Source of the DNA: Catellatospora sp. TT07R-123
GTDB lineage: Bacteria > Actinomycetota > Actinomycetes > Mycobacteriales > Micromonosporaceae
Direction: 5' to 3'
Length of the DNA: 64,000 nucleotides
NCBI RefSeq assembly: GCF_018327705.1
Contig: NZ_BNEM01000001.1
Coordinates: forward strand, 1,364,001-1,428,000
The translations under genes and the position numbers were made by a program. How positions within the stretch are numbered: the stretch's first letter is position 1; each line of letters starts with the position of its first letter. Shown one piece after another: positions 33,294 through 43,560 of the stretch. The notes under the pieces are model-generated. The model was not told the origin of the DNA and did not search any database. It saw nothing but the letters and a program-made list of their open reading frames with translations.

Positions 33294-34687
33294 GCGGCGG
33301 TGCTCCGGTCGAGGCCGGGGCGGGGGCCGTACACGGCGGCGGTGTCGTCGGCGTGGTCGGCTTCCCGCCAGCGGCGGGCCATGGCGCGCAGCACGGTGAT
33401 GGTGGCGGCGGCCAGGAACAGGTAGAGCAGGGCGACCACGGTGAGGCTGACCCAGACGCCGTCGGAGTCGGTGACGGCCTGCGAGGTCCGCATGACGTTG
33501 TAGACGATCCACGGCTGGCGGCCGACCTCGGTGACGATCCAGCCCGACTCGACCGCCAGGACGGTGAGCGGACCTGCCGCGATCGCGCACCACAGGAACA
33601 GCCTGCTGCTCGGGACCTCGCGCTTGCGCCAGTACAGGAACGCGTACCACAGTGCCAGCACCATCAGCAGCGACGCGATGGTGACCATGATGTCGAACGC
33701 CCAGTGCACGATGTTGATGTTGGAGGGCAGGTCGGCGGGCGACACCGCGTTCAGCCCCTGCACGTAGGTGTTCGGACTGAAGCCGACCAGGATCGAGTTG
33801 AGGTCCGGGATGCTGATGCCGCCGCTGACGGTGTTGGTCGCGGGGTCGTACCGGCCGAACATGACCTCGGGCTGGTGGGTGCCGGACTGGGTGACCACCT
33901 CCATCGCGGAGAACTTCGCCGGCTGGGCCGTGGGCAGCCAGCGGGCGATGGTGTCACCGGCGATGAACTGCAGCGGCGTGGCGATCGCGGCGACGGTGAA
34001 CGGGATGAGGAAGCCGAGCCGGTGGTAGCGGTCGCGGCGGCCCTTGAGCCAGCCGACCGCGTACACGGAGGCGACCAGGAATCCGGCGGCCATGTACGTC
34101 GCGAGCAGGAAGTGCGTGAACTCGTACGGCAGCGCGGGATTGATGATCGCCGCGATCGGGTCGATGTTCGTGGGGCGGCCGTCGGAGCCCATGGTGAACC
34201 CGGCCGGGGTGTTCATCCACGAGTTCGCCGAGATGATGGAGAACATGCCCAGCAGGGCGATGAACGGGATCGGCAGGCCGAGCTTGAAGTGGGTCCACGG
34301 CTTCAGGCGCCGCCAGCCGTAGATGTAGATCGCGACCAGGATCGCCTCCAGGAAGAAGGCGATGCCCTCGATCGCGAACGGCAGCCCGAACACGTCGCCG
34401 AAGACGCCGGTCAGGCCGGGCCACAGCAGGCCCATCTCGAACGACAGCACGGTGCCCGACACCGCGCCGACGGCGAAGGTGAGCCCGGCGACGTGCGACC
34501 AGCGGCGGGCCAGCCGCAGCGCGACCGGGTCGTCGCGGCGCAGGCCCTTGTGGTGGGCGATGAGCATCAGCGTGGGCAGCGCGACCCCGAGCGGCACGAA
34601 GACGATGTGGAACATCAGCGTCAGTGCCATCTGCTGGCGCGCCGGCAGCAGTTGCGCGGGCTGGTCCGACAGCAGCCAGTCACGCAT
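33290..34687 (-). CDS. cydA: Cytochrome bd oxidase subunit I
   Basis: This is a 465-residue CydA protein. The N-terminal QQMALTLMFHIVFVPLGV carries a heme-ligand histidine, FTHFLLATYMAAGF in the fifth segment carries the next, and GRQPWIVYNVMRTSQAV is the GRQPW signature. The Q-loop between segments 6 and 7 is short, as in actinobacteria. The start at 34687 has GGGGGAGA just upstream; a longer frame from 34729 is not supported. It is the first gene of cydA-cydB-AI-2E-like. The G6PD gene ends 104 bases upstream on the same strand. Confidence 0.97.
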   Translation of the reverse strand: MRDWLLSDQPAQLLPARQQMALTLMFHIVFVPLGVALPTLMLIAHHKGLRRDDPVALRLARRWSHVAGLTFAVGAVSGTVLSFEMGLLWPGLTGVFGDVFGLPFAIEGIAFFLEAILVAIYIYGWRRLKPWTHFKLGLPIPFIALLGMFSIISANSWMNTPAGFTMGSDGRPTNIDPIAAIINPALPYEFTHFLLATYMAAGFLVASVYAVGWLKGRRDRYHRLGFLIPFTVAAIATPLQFIAGDTIARWLPTAQPAKFSAMEVVTQSGTHQPEVMFGRYDPATNTVSGGISIPDLNSILVGFSPNTYVQGLNAVSPADLPSNINIVHWAFDIMVTIASLLMVLALWYAFLYWRKREVPSSRLFLWCAIAAGPLTVLAVESGWIVTEVGRQPWIVYNVMRTSQAVTDSDGVWVSLTVVALLYLFLAAATITVLRAMARRWREADHADDTAAVYGPRPGLDRSTAA

Positions 34688-34791
34688 GGTCTCCCCCGTC
34701 CTCAGGCGATTATTCGCCCATAGCCTCACGATATCGGCGTTAGGCGGACAGAGATGGCCATGTGGTGGAAAAGGTCAGGACAGCGGAAAGG

Positions 34792-36198
34792 TCAGGACAG
34801 CCAGGGGTCGCGCCAGCCGCCGACCTCGGCGACCAGGGCGTCGGCGGCCTGCGGGCCCATGCCGCCCTTGGCGTACGGGTGCACCGGCGGCGGCGAGTCC
34901 AGCAGCGGCTGCATGATCCGCCACGTCTCCTCCACCCCGTCCTGCCGGGTGAACCGCATGCTGTTGCCGACCAGCGCCGCCTGGAGCAGCACCTCGTACG
35001 GCGTGGCTCCCTCGCCGCCCTCGCGGGCGAACTCGACGTCGGCGCTGACGGCCTGCGGTTCGGCGGAGTCGGCGCGCTTGGCGTCGAACCAGTACCGGAT
35101 GCCCGTGCCGGGATCGAGGCGCACCACGATCTCGTTGGTCTCCGGCTTGCGCTCGAACGGCAGCCGCAGCCCCAGCCGGGGCGGCTTCTTGAAGATCAGC
35201 CGGAACTCGGTCTGCGTCGTCGAGAGGCACTTGCCGGTACGGATGAAGAACGGCACCCCCGACCAGCGCCAGTTGTCGATGTCCAGTCGCAGCGCCGCGT
35301 ACGTCTCCGTAGCCGAGTCCTTCGCGACCCCGTCGATGCCCAGATAGCCTTCGTACTGGCCGCGCACGTACTGCGCCGGGGCGGCGGTGTTGACCGCCTT
35401 CCACAGCGCGACCTGTGCGTTCTTGATGGTGTCCGGGTCCGGTCCGGCCGGGGCCTCCATCGCCCCCGCCGACACCACCTGCATCAGGTGGTTGACGACC
35501 ACGTCACGCAGTGCGCCGACCGGATCGTAGAAGTGGCCCCGGTCTTCGACCCCGAAGTCCTCGGCCATCGTGATCTGCACCGAGTCGACGTAGTTGCGGT
35601 TCCACACCGGTTCCAGGAACGTGTTGGCGAACCGCAGGTAGAGCAGCTCGTCCAGGCCCATCTTGCCCAGGAAGTGGTCGATGCGGAACAGCTGCGGCTC
35701 GGCGATGTACTGGTGCAGCTCGTCGGCCAGCGCCCGCGCGGACTGCTGGTCGTGGCCGAACGGCTTCTCCACCACCACCCGGCCCCCGCGCACCAGCTTC
35801 GCGTCGGCCAGGCCCTTGATGACCATCCCGAACAGCGACGGCGGGATCTCCAGGTAGTACACCGGGGTGCGCACGTCGCCGATCGCCGCCCCGACCCCGG
35901 CGTACGTGCCGGGGTCGGCGAAGTCGCCCGCGAGGTAGGACATGCGGCCCATCAGGCGCTCGTACACGTCCTCGTCGACCTTGTCGCCCTTGCCCTCGAT
36001 CGCGGCGCGAGCGTGCTCGCGCAGGTCCTGCTCGGTCCACGGGTCGGCGGCGACCCCGATGATCGGGCAGTCCAGCAGGTTGCGCGCCTCCAGCCGGTAC
36101 AGCGAGTGGAACGTCATCACCTTGGCGAGGTCGCCGCTGATACCGAAGATGACGAAGACGTCGGCCGGTGCCGCGGCCGGTGCCGCTGGTGCGGTCAT
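34792..36198 (-). CDS. zwf: Glucose-6-phosphate 1-dehydrogenase
   Basis: This is a 468-residue G6PD family protein. It makes 6-phosphoglucono-lactone and NADPH (or NADH). The N-terminal nucleotide loop is GISGDLAK (19-26), EKPFGHD marks the phosphate-binding region, and the catalytic motif is RIDHFLGK (residues 172-179). The motif departs from the usual RIDHYLGKE, with Phe for Tyr and Met in place of Glu after GK. This suggests a divergent paralogue, seen also in other actinobacteria. The start at 36198 has AAGG about ten bases upstream. It follows the P450 gene after 46 bases and may supply reducing power for it. Confidence 0.93.
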   Translation of the reverse strand: MTAPAAPAAAPADVFVIFGISGDLAKVMTFHSLYRLEARNLLDCPIIGVAADPWTEQDLREHARAAIEGKGDKVDEDVYERLMGRMSYLAGDFADPGTYAGVGAAIGDVRTPVYYLEIPPSLFGMVIKGLADAKLVRGGRVVVEKPFGHDQQSARALADELHQYIAEPQLFRIDHFLGKMGLDELLYLRFANTFLEPVWNRNYVDSVQITMAEDFGVEDRGHFYDPVGALRDVVVNHLMQVVSAGAMEAPAGPDPDTIKNAQVALWKAVNTAAPAQYVRGQYEGYLGIDGVAKDSATETYAALRLDIDNWRWSGVPFFIRTGKCLSTTQTEFRLIFKKPPRLGLRLPFERKPETNEIVVRLDPGTGIRYWFDAKRADSAEPQAVSADVEFAREGGEGATPYEVLLQAALVGNSMRFTRQDGVEETWRIMQPLLDSPPPVHPYAKGGMGPQAADALVAEVGGWRDPWLS

Positions 36199-36244
36199 GG
36201 CGGTCAGCCTTTCTGGCTCGGACAGGGTTCGAGGTGTGCCCGGG

Positions 36245-37468
36245 TCAGGCCGGGCTGACGCCGTCGTAGGCGATCGGCAGGTGGACGGGCCCGCGCAGCA
36301 CCGGGCTGGGCCGGTACGGCGGCGGGTCCGCCAGCAGGCGCGGGTTGTCCAGCCGCCTGGCCAGCTCGGTGAGGGCCAGCTGGGCCTCCAGCCGGGCCAG
36401 CGGCGCGCCGAAGCAGTAGTGGACCCCGCTGGCGAACGACAGGTGCACGTTGTCGCGCCGGTCGGGGTCGAAGCGGTCGGCGTGCGGGATGCAGGTGCTG
36501 TCGTGGTTGCCGGAGGCGAGCATCACCGAGATCGGGTGTCCCTTGCGGATGGTCGCGCCGCCCAGCTCGATGTCGTCGGTCGCGGTCCGGAACGGCAGGA
36601 TGTGCACCGGCGGCTCGTAGCGCAGCAGCTCCTCGACCAGCCGGATGCTGAAGTCGGGTTCGGTGCGCAGCCGCTGCAGCACGTCCGGGTGCCGTTGCAG
36701 GGTCAGCCAGCCGTTGGTGATCAGGTTGACGGTGGTCTCGTGCCCGGCGATCAGCAGCAGCACGAGCGTGCCGAACAGGTCGGCGCCCTCCAGCCGCCCG
36801 TCCGGGCCGTCGTCCTGGACATACCCCGAGATCATGTCGTCGCCGGGTTCGGCCCGGCGGCGCTGCGCCAGCTCGAACATGTAGTTCGCCATCGCCTGGA
36901 CCGCGTCGCCGCGCTCCTTCAACTGCTCCGGCGTGGGATTGCCCAGCGAGTTGACGATCGGCTCCACCCACGCGCTGAACGTGGGCTCGTCCTCGGGCGG
37001 CACCCCGAGCATCCGGCAGATGACCGCCACCGGCAGCGGGTAGGCCACGTCGTCGACGACGTCGGCCTCCTGCTTGTCCGCCAGCTTGTCGACCAGCTTG
37101 CCGACGATGCCCTGCATGGCCGGCACGAAACTGTCGACGTAGTCGGGCCGGTGCGGCGGCCCGAACTGCCGCATGGCGATGCGGCGCAGGACGTCGTGCC
37201 GGGGCGGATCCGTGCGGATGAAGCCCGTCGCCCCTCCGCCCGCCTCAGCGGGCGGGCGCATGGCGGCGAACTCGGGCAGGAGATTGCTCGGATCGGAACT
37301 CAGCCGCGGGTCGTGCTGGAGCGCGAGCACCTCGCGATAGGTGCTGACCACGAAGGTGCCGTCGGCCTCCTGCCACACCGGCTGGGAGCGCAGCTTCTCG
37401 TACAGCGGCCACGGGTTGGCCCGGTTGGCGTAGTCGAGGATCTCGTCGTAGAGGCTCGGTTCGGTCAT
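36245..37468 (-). CDS. Cytochrome P450
   Basis: This is a 407-residue class I bacterial P450, a soluble heme-thiolate monooxygenase. The I-helix motif AGHETT (241-246) binds O2, the ExxR pair is EELLR (Glu280-Arg283), and the heme-binding loop FASGVHYCFG has the Cys352 ligand. It needs two electrons from a ferredoxin, and the gene just upstream encodes a ferredoxin-reductase fusion that probably supplies them. That spacing is only 15 bases, so the two are co-transcribed. The substrate is unknown; no biosynthetic enzyme or terpene cyclase is nearby. Confidence 0.96.
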   Translation of the reverse strand: MTEPSLYDEILDYANRANPWPLYEKLRSQPVWQEADGTFVVSTYREVLALQHDPRLSSDPSNLLPEFAAMRPPAEAGGGATGFIRTDPPRHDVLRRIAMRQFGPPHRPDYVDSFVPAMQGIVGKLVDKLADKQEADVVDDVAYPLPVAVICRMLGVPPEDEPTFSAWVEPIVNSLGNPTPEQLKERGDAVQAMANYMFELAQRRRAEPGDDMISGYVQDDGPDGRLEGADLFGTLVLLLIAGHETTVNLITNGWLTLQRHPDVLQRLRTEPDFSIRLVEELLRYEPPVHILPFRTATDDIELGGATIRKGHPISVMLASGNHDSTCIPHADRFDPDRRDNVHLSFASGVHYCFGAPLARLEAQLALTELARRLDNPRLLADPPPYRPSPVLRGPVHLPIAYDGVSPA

Positions 37469-37483
37469 CGCGGTCGCTCCTGC

Positions 37484-39094
37484 TCAGCGTCGGCGGGCGT
37501 TGCGGACGAGAGTGGCCCGGCGCTCGCTGGGGTCGTGGCCGGTGACCACGACGGTGGCCTCCCGGCCCGGGTAGGTGCGCTCGGGGAACTCGGCGGGCAC
37601 CGGGGTGCGGTCCTCGGGCGGGTTCGTCATCTCGTACGGCGGCGGGAACGGGGCAGCCTGCTCGATCAGGTCTTCGTAGAAGTCGAGCCACTTGCCCTGG
37701 TTCCAGCTGACCGCGCCGACCATCCGGCCCTTGTAGCCGTACGCCGCGACGAACTGCCGGGTGTGCACGGACCCCTGGGTGATCGCGACCTGATCGGCGA
37801 AGGTCGGCACGCCCACCGACTTGATGTTGTTGCCGAACTGGAGCGACCAGAACGCCGACACCTCCAGGTGCGGCCAGCGGTCGCTCTCGCTGCTGATCAT
37901 GTTGTGCGCGGCGACCTCGGCCTGGCTGACCGCGTTGCCCCAGTGCTCCATGGCCAGGAACTGGTAGCCGAACATCGGCTGCGGCTGGCGCGCCACATCC
38001 CCGGCGACGAAGACGTCGTCGGTGACCAGCCCGTTCGCGTCGAACGCGCGGCAGCCCGCGTCGCAGGCCACTCCCCACACCCCGACCGCCAGGTTCGAGT
38101 TCTCCAGCCACTCCACGTTGCGGATGCCGCCCAGCGCGACCACGGCCACGTCGACGTCGATGGTGGTGCCGTCCGACAGCAGCGCCCGCCGCAGTCTGCC
38201 GTCCTCACCCTGAAGGGAGGTGACCATGGTGTTGGTACGCAGGTCGACCCCGTGCTCGCGCATGATGCCGCCGGCGATGCGGCCGATCACGCCGCCCAGC
38301 GCCCCGGACAGCGGGGCGGGCCCCGCCTCGGCCACGGTCACCGGGATGCCCAGCTCCACGCAGACCGAGGCCATCTCGGAGCCGGTGAAGCCCGAGCCGA
38401 TCACCAGCACCCGCGACGGCTTGTTCATCAGCCGCTCGCGCAGCCCGGACGCGTCGGCGCGGGTGCGGATGGTGAACACGCCGTCCAGCGCCGCCTCCTC
38501 CGGGATGGGCCAGGGCCGGGCCCGTACGCCGGTGGAGATGAGCAGCCGGTCGAACCCGACCTCCTGCCCGTCGGCCAGGGTCACCACGTTGCGGTCGAGG
38601 TCGAGGCCGGTCGCGGCGACACCGAGCTTCCATTCGGCGTCGATCTCGCGGCGCCGCGGCAGCGTGGTGTCGGCCGAATGGACCCAGCCGGTCTGCACCT
38701 GCTTGGACAGCGGGGGCCGGTCGTAGGGCTCCTCGGGCTCGTCGCCGATCATCGTCAGCGAGCCCGCGAACCCCTCGGCCCGCAACTGCTCGGCCGCCTT
38801 CAGCCCCGCCAGCGACGCGCCCACGATCACGACGCGGCCGTCGTGCCGCAGCCGGTCGTCGCCGTGGACCGCCGTCGTCTCGGCCTGCGGCTGCGGCGGC
38901 AGATCGGCCATGTCGACCTGCAGCGCCTGCACCGGGCAGGCCGCGGCGGCCCGCAGCACCTTCTCCCGCAGCTCATCGGGCGGCGACGGGTCGAACATCA
39001 GCGCCTCGTCGCCGACCATCCGGAACGCCTCCGGCGCCAGGAACGCGCACTGCGCGTACCCCTCGCACTTCGTCAGGTCCACCACTACACGCAT
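37484..39094 (-). CDS. Ferredoxin-ferredoxin reductase fusion (P450 redox partner)
   Basis: This 536-residue protein combines two redox partners. Residues 1-62 form a small [3Fe-4S]-type ferredoxin with Cys10, Cys16 and Cys53 in CEGYAQC and ACPVQAL. After a linker, residues about 85-536 form a rhodocoxin/putidaredoxin-reductase-like FAD enzyme with VGASLAGLKAA for FAD, GSGFTGSEMA for NAD(P)H and VFVAGDVARQP near the end. The acidic residue in VTVAEAGP suggests NADH rather than NADPH as donor. The start at 39094 has AAAAGGA seven bases upstream. It lies 15 bases before the P450, indicating that the reductase, ferredoxin and P450 form one electron-transfer unit. Confidence 0.9.
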   Translation of the reverse strand: MRVVVDLTKCEGYAQCAFLAPEAFRMVGDEALMFDPSPPDELREKVLRAAAACPVQALQVDMADLPPQPQAETTAVHGDDRLRHDGRVVIVGASLAGLKAAEQLRAEGFAGSLTMIGDEPEEPYDRPPLSKQVQTGWVHSADTTLPRRREIDAEWKLGVAATGLDLDRNVVTLADGQEVGFDRLLISTGVRARPWPIPEEAALDGVFTIRTRADASGLRERLMNKPSRVLVIGSGFTGSEMASVCVELGIPVTVAEAGPAPLSGALGGVIGRIAGGIMREHGVDLRTNTMVTSLQGEDGRLRRALLSDGTTIDVDVAVVALGGIRNVEWLENSNLAVGVWGVACDAGCRAFDANGLVTDDVFVAGDVARQPQPMFGYQFLAMEHWGNAVSQAEVAAHNMISSESDRWPHLEVSAFWSLQFGNNIKSVGVPTFADQVAITQGSVHTRQFVAAYGYKGRMVGAVSWNQGKWLDFYEDLIEQAAPFPPPYEMTNPPEDRTPVPAEFPERTYPGREATVVVTGHDPSERRATLVRNARRR

Positions 39095-39159
39095 GTCGCA
39101 GTCCTTTTCGCCGTGTGATGTCGACGTGTTCGCCGGGTGAGGTGTGGCAGCGCCGACCG

Positions 39160-40461
39160 TCAGCCCTTCTGGTCCCAGTCGATGCGGGGGCTGTCGACGC
39201 GCGACGGCTCCAGCAGTTCGGCCGAGCGGTGGTCGGGCCGCAGGTAGAACTCCTGTGCCCAGGCCGCGTACGCCTTGAGCTGCGCGCCGATGCTGTCCAG
39301 CAGCTGCATGTGCACACCCAGCCAGGCGGCGAACGCGAAATCTCCGTGGATCTCGTGACGGTGGGCGCCGACCTCGGCGATCGCCGCCTTCCGGCCGATC
39401 ATGGCCATGATGCCCTTGTCCCGGTAGTGGAACGGGTGCGGTGTCTTGCCGCGTGCCTCGGCCAGGATGTTGTCGGCGGCCCACCGGCCCGACTGCTGCG
39501 CGACGCTGCCCAGCTGCGGCAGCGCGGGCTCGTCGCCGGACGGGATGTTGGCGACGTCGCCGAGGGCGTACACGTGCGGGAAGCCCGGCACGGTCAGGTC
39601 GCCGCCGACGGTCACCCGGCCGCCGTGGCCGGTCGGCAGGCCGCCCGTGGCGGCGACGGCGGCGGCCTTCTCACCGCCGCCCCAGACCACCAGCCTGGTC
39701 TTGATCACTTCGCCGTCGGACAGCGTCACCTGATCGGGGTCGATCTGCTTGACGCTGGTGTTCTGCCGCAGCTCGACGCCGCGTTTGCGCAGCTGCGTGG
39801 CGGCGTAGCCACCCGCCTGAGCGGAGAAGGCGGTCAGCAGGGCGGGACCGGCATCGACCAGGATCACCTGCGCACGATCGAGCGGCAGGCCCCGGTAGGC
39901 GTGCGGCAGCACGTCGTGGATGAGTTCGCCGAGCGCACCGGCCGTCTCCACGCCGGTCGGCCCGCCGCCGACGATGACGAAGTTCAGCGCGCCCTGCTCC
40001 ACCAGCTCCGGGCGCTGCTTGACGTCCTCCAGGATGGTCAGGATGCGGCCGCGTACGGCTTGGGCGTCATCGACGCTGTAGAGCGGGAACGCGTGCTCGG
40101 CCGCGCCGGGGGTGTTGAAGAAGTTGGGCTGGGCACCGGCGGCCAGGACGAGGTGGTCGGCTGCCAGGACCTGCCCGTCGTCGAGCGTGACCGTCCGGGC
40201 CTGCGGGTCGACGGCGGCCACCACCGCCTTGCGTACGGTGACGTTCGGACTGTCCCGGAACAGGCGGCACAGGTCGAACCGGATGTCCTCGGAGGTCAGC
40301 TCCGCAGTGGCCACCTGGTACAACAGGGGCTGGAACTGGTGGTATCCAGCTCGGTCTATTAGATCGACCCGTACGCCCGACTCGTTGGCCAGCCGCTTCG
40401 CGCAGGCGACGCCCGCGAAACCGCCGCCAACGATGACCACTCTCACGTCCGCATCCATCAT
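39160..40461 (-). CDS. Type II NADH dehydrogenase (NDH-2-like)
   Basis: This is a 433-residue membrane-associated FAD enzyme of the NDH-2 family, which oxidises NADH and passes electrons to quinone without proton pumping. It has VVIVGGGFAGVACAKRLA, then GYHQFQPLLYQVAT, the NADH-binding FVIVGGGPTGVETAGAL and VYALGDVANIP. The C-terminal stretch with FAAWLGVHMQLLDSIG is amphipathic and suits membrane binding. It is the first gene of the run NDH-2, Fd-FdR fusion, P450, G6PD, cydAB on this strand. Close relatives include the sulfide:quinone oxidoreductase-like group, so the quinone role is the likeliest but not certain. Confidence 0.9.
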   Translation of the reverse strand: MMDADVRVVIVGGGFAGVACAKRLANESGVRVDLIDRAGYHQFQPLLYQVATAELTSEDIRFDLCRLFRDSPNVTVRKAVVAAVDPQARTVTLDDGQVLAADHLVLAAGAQPNFFNTPGAAEHAFPLYSVDDAQAVRGRILTILEDVKQRPELVEQGALNFVIVGGGPTGVETAGALGELIHDVLPHAYRGLPLDRAQVILVDAGPALLTAFSAQAGGYAATQLRKRGVELRQNTSVKQIDPDQVTLSDGEVIKTRLVVWGGGEKAAAVAATGGLPTGHGGRVTVGGDLTVPGFPHVYALGDVANIPSGDEPALPQLGSVAQQSGRWAADNILAEARGKTPHPFHYRDKGIMAMIGRKAAIAEVGAHRHEIHGDFAFAAWLGVHMQLLDSIGAQLKAYAAWAQEFYLRPDHRSAELLEPSRVDSPRIDWDQKG

Positions 40462-40573
40462 CGCCCCGTGCTGAGTCCGGGGAGGCGATGCCTCCGCCCC
40501 CGCAGGTCATCGTCACACACCGTTGAGGATGAAAACCGCAGATCATATGAAGCTCGGCAAATCAGGCTGAGTA

Positions 40574-41524
40574 TCAGGAACGGCGTGATGCGGTCCTGCG
40601 GGTGATGCGGGCCCAGATGGCGCGCTGTGCCCGCAGCGTCAGGAAGCCCACCACGACCAGCAGCACTATGTTGAGCAGGAGTTGCAGCAGGGAACCGCGC
40701 GCGGCCCGGAGGCTGCCCGTCGCGAGCGCGACCCCGACGTCGGCGGCGGCCGGGATCGTGGTGACCGAGACGAAGACCCCGAGCAGGGTGCTGGTGCGGA
40801 TGTGGGTCAGCGCGACCATCCCGACGACGCCGGCCAGCACCGCGACCACCACCGAGAAGAAGTCCGGGGTGTCGATCAGGTGCGAGACCGGCCGCACCCC
40901 TGCGGCGTAGGCCGGCGGAATCATGGCCAGACCGCGCACCACCAGGGTGAACGCGTACGCCGCGACGATCGCCAGGCCGAAACCTGCCGCCAATGCCAGC
41001 AGCCCCTGGCGCACCCGCCAACCGGCCCGGCGGTCCAGCCCGAGCGTCACGCCCGCGATCGCGCCGTACTCCGGCCCGAGGATCATCGCCGCCACGATGA
41101 GGATCTGCGAGTTGGTCAGCAGGCCCACCGCGCCGATGACCCCGGCGATCACCAGGTACAGGTAGAAACTGGGCGCGTAGGTCGCGTCGGCGGCGATGCG
41201 CGCCTCGACCGCCGCCCAGACCGGCCCCCGCGCCATGGCACGGGGCAGCGCCGCCGCGGCGGCCTCGGCCCGGTCGGAGACGGTCAGCGCCACCGGCTGG
41301 GCGCTCAGCGACCCGTACCGGTGCACCTGCAGGTCACGCAGACCGGCCAGCACCGAGTCCACGCCACCCGGCACGACGTCGCACTCGACCAGGTCCGCGG
41401 TGGGGTCGGTGACCGCCGCACGATGCAGCGCCACGTTCACCGTGCACGCATCGGCGGCGAGCAGGGCCATGATCTGACCGGTCCGCCCCGGCGGGCTCAC
41501 CAGCCGCAGATGGATCAAGTCCAA
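40574..41524 (-). CDS. DUF389 family membrane protein
   Basis: This is a 316-residue protein with an N-terminal soluble domain (residues about 1-95) and five to six membrane segments. It matches DUF389, with SFYLYLVIAGVIGAVGLL, then NSQILIVAAMILGPEYGAIA and ALTHIRTSTLLGVFVSVTTI. The family function is unknown. The TTG at 41524 is chosen because GGAGG lies six bases upstream and the result aligns with the usual family N-terminus. The open frame continues far upstream, but that part is antisense to the GH15 gene. It is divergent from GH15. Confidence 0.85.
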   Translation of the reverse strand: MDLIHLRLVSPPGRTGQIMALLAADACTVNVALHRAAVTDPTADLVECDVVPGGVDSVLAGLRDLQVHRYGSLSAQPVALTVSDRAEAAAAALPRAMARGPVWAAVEARIAADATYAPSFYLYLVIAGVIGAVGLLTNSQILIVAAMILGPEYGAIAGVTLGLDRRAGWRVRQGLLALAAGFGLAIVAAYAFTLVVRGLAMIPPAYAAGVRPVSHLIDTPDFFSVVVAVLAGVVGMVALTHIRTSTLLGVFVSVTTIPAAADVGVALATGSLRAARGSLLQLLLNIVLLVVVGFLTLRAQRAIWARITRRTASRRS

Positions 41525-41665
41525 CGCCAGCCTCCAGCGACGGTTCCGCGTGTCCCACGCTAGCCCGCCGCCGGGTATCGGAATCAGCAATCCGTCACTG
41601 TCGACACACGCTCGGTCATACGCTGGCGCCGTGCGCATGAATAACGCCAGGCAGGGGGCGAAGTC

Positions 41666-43558
<1,893 letters not shown>

Positions 43559-43560
43559 CC

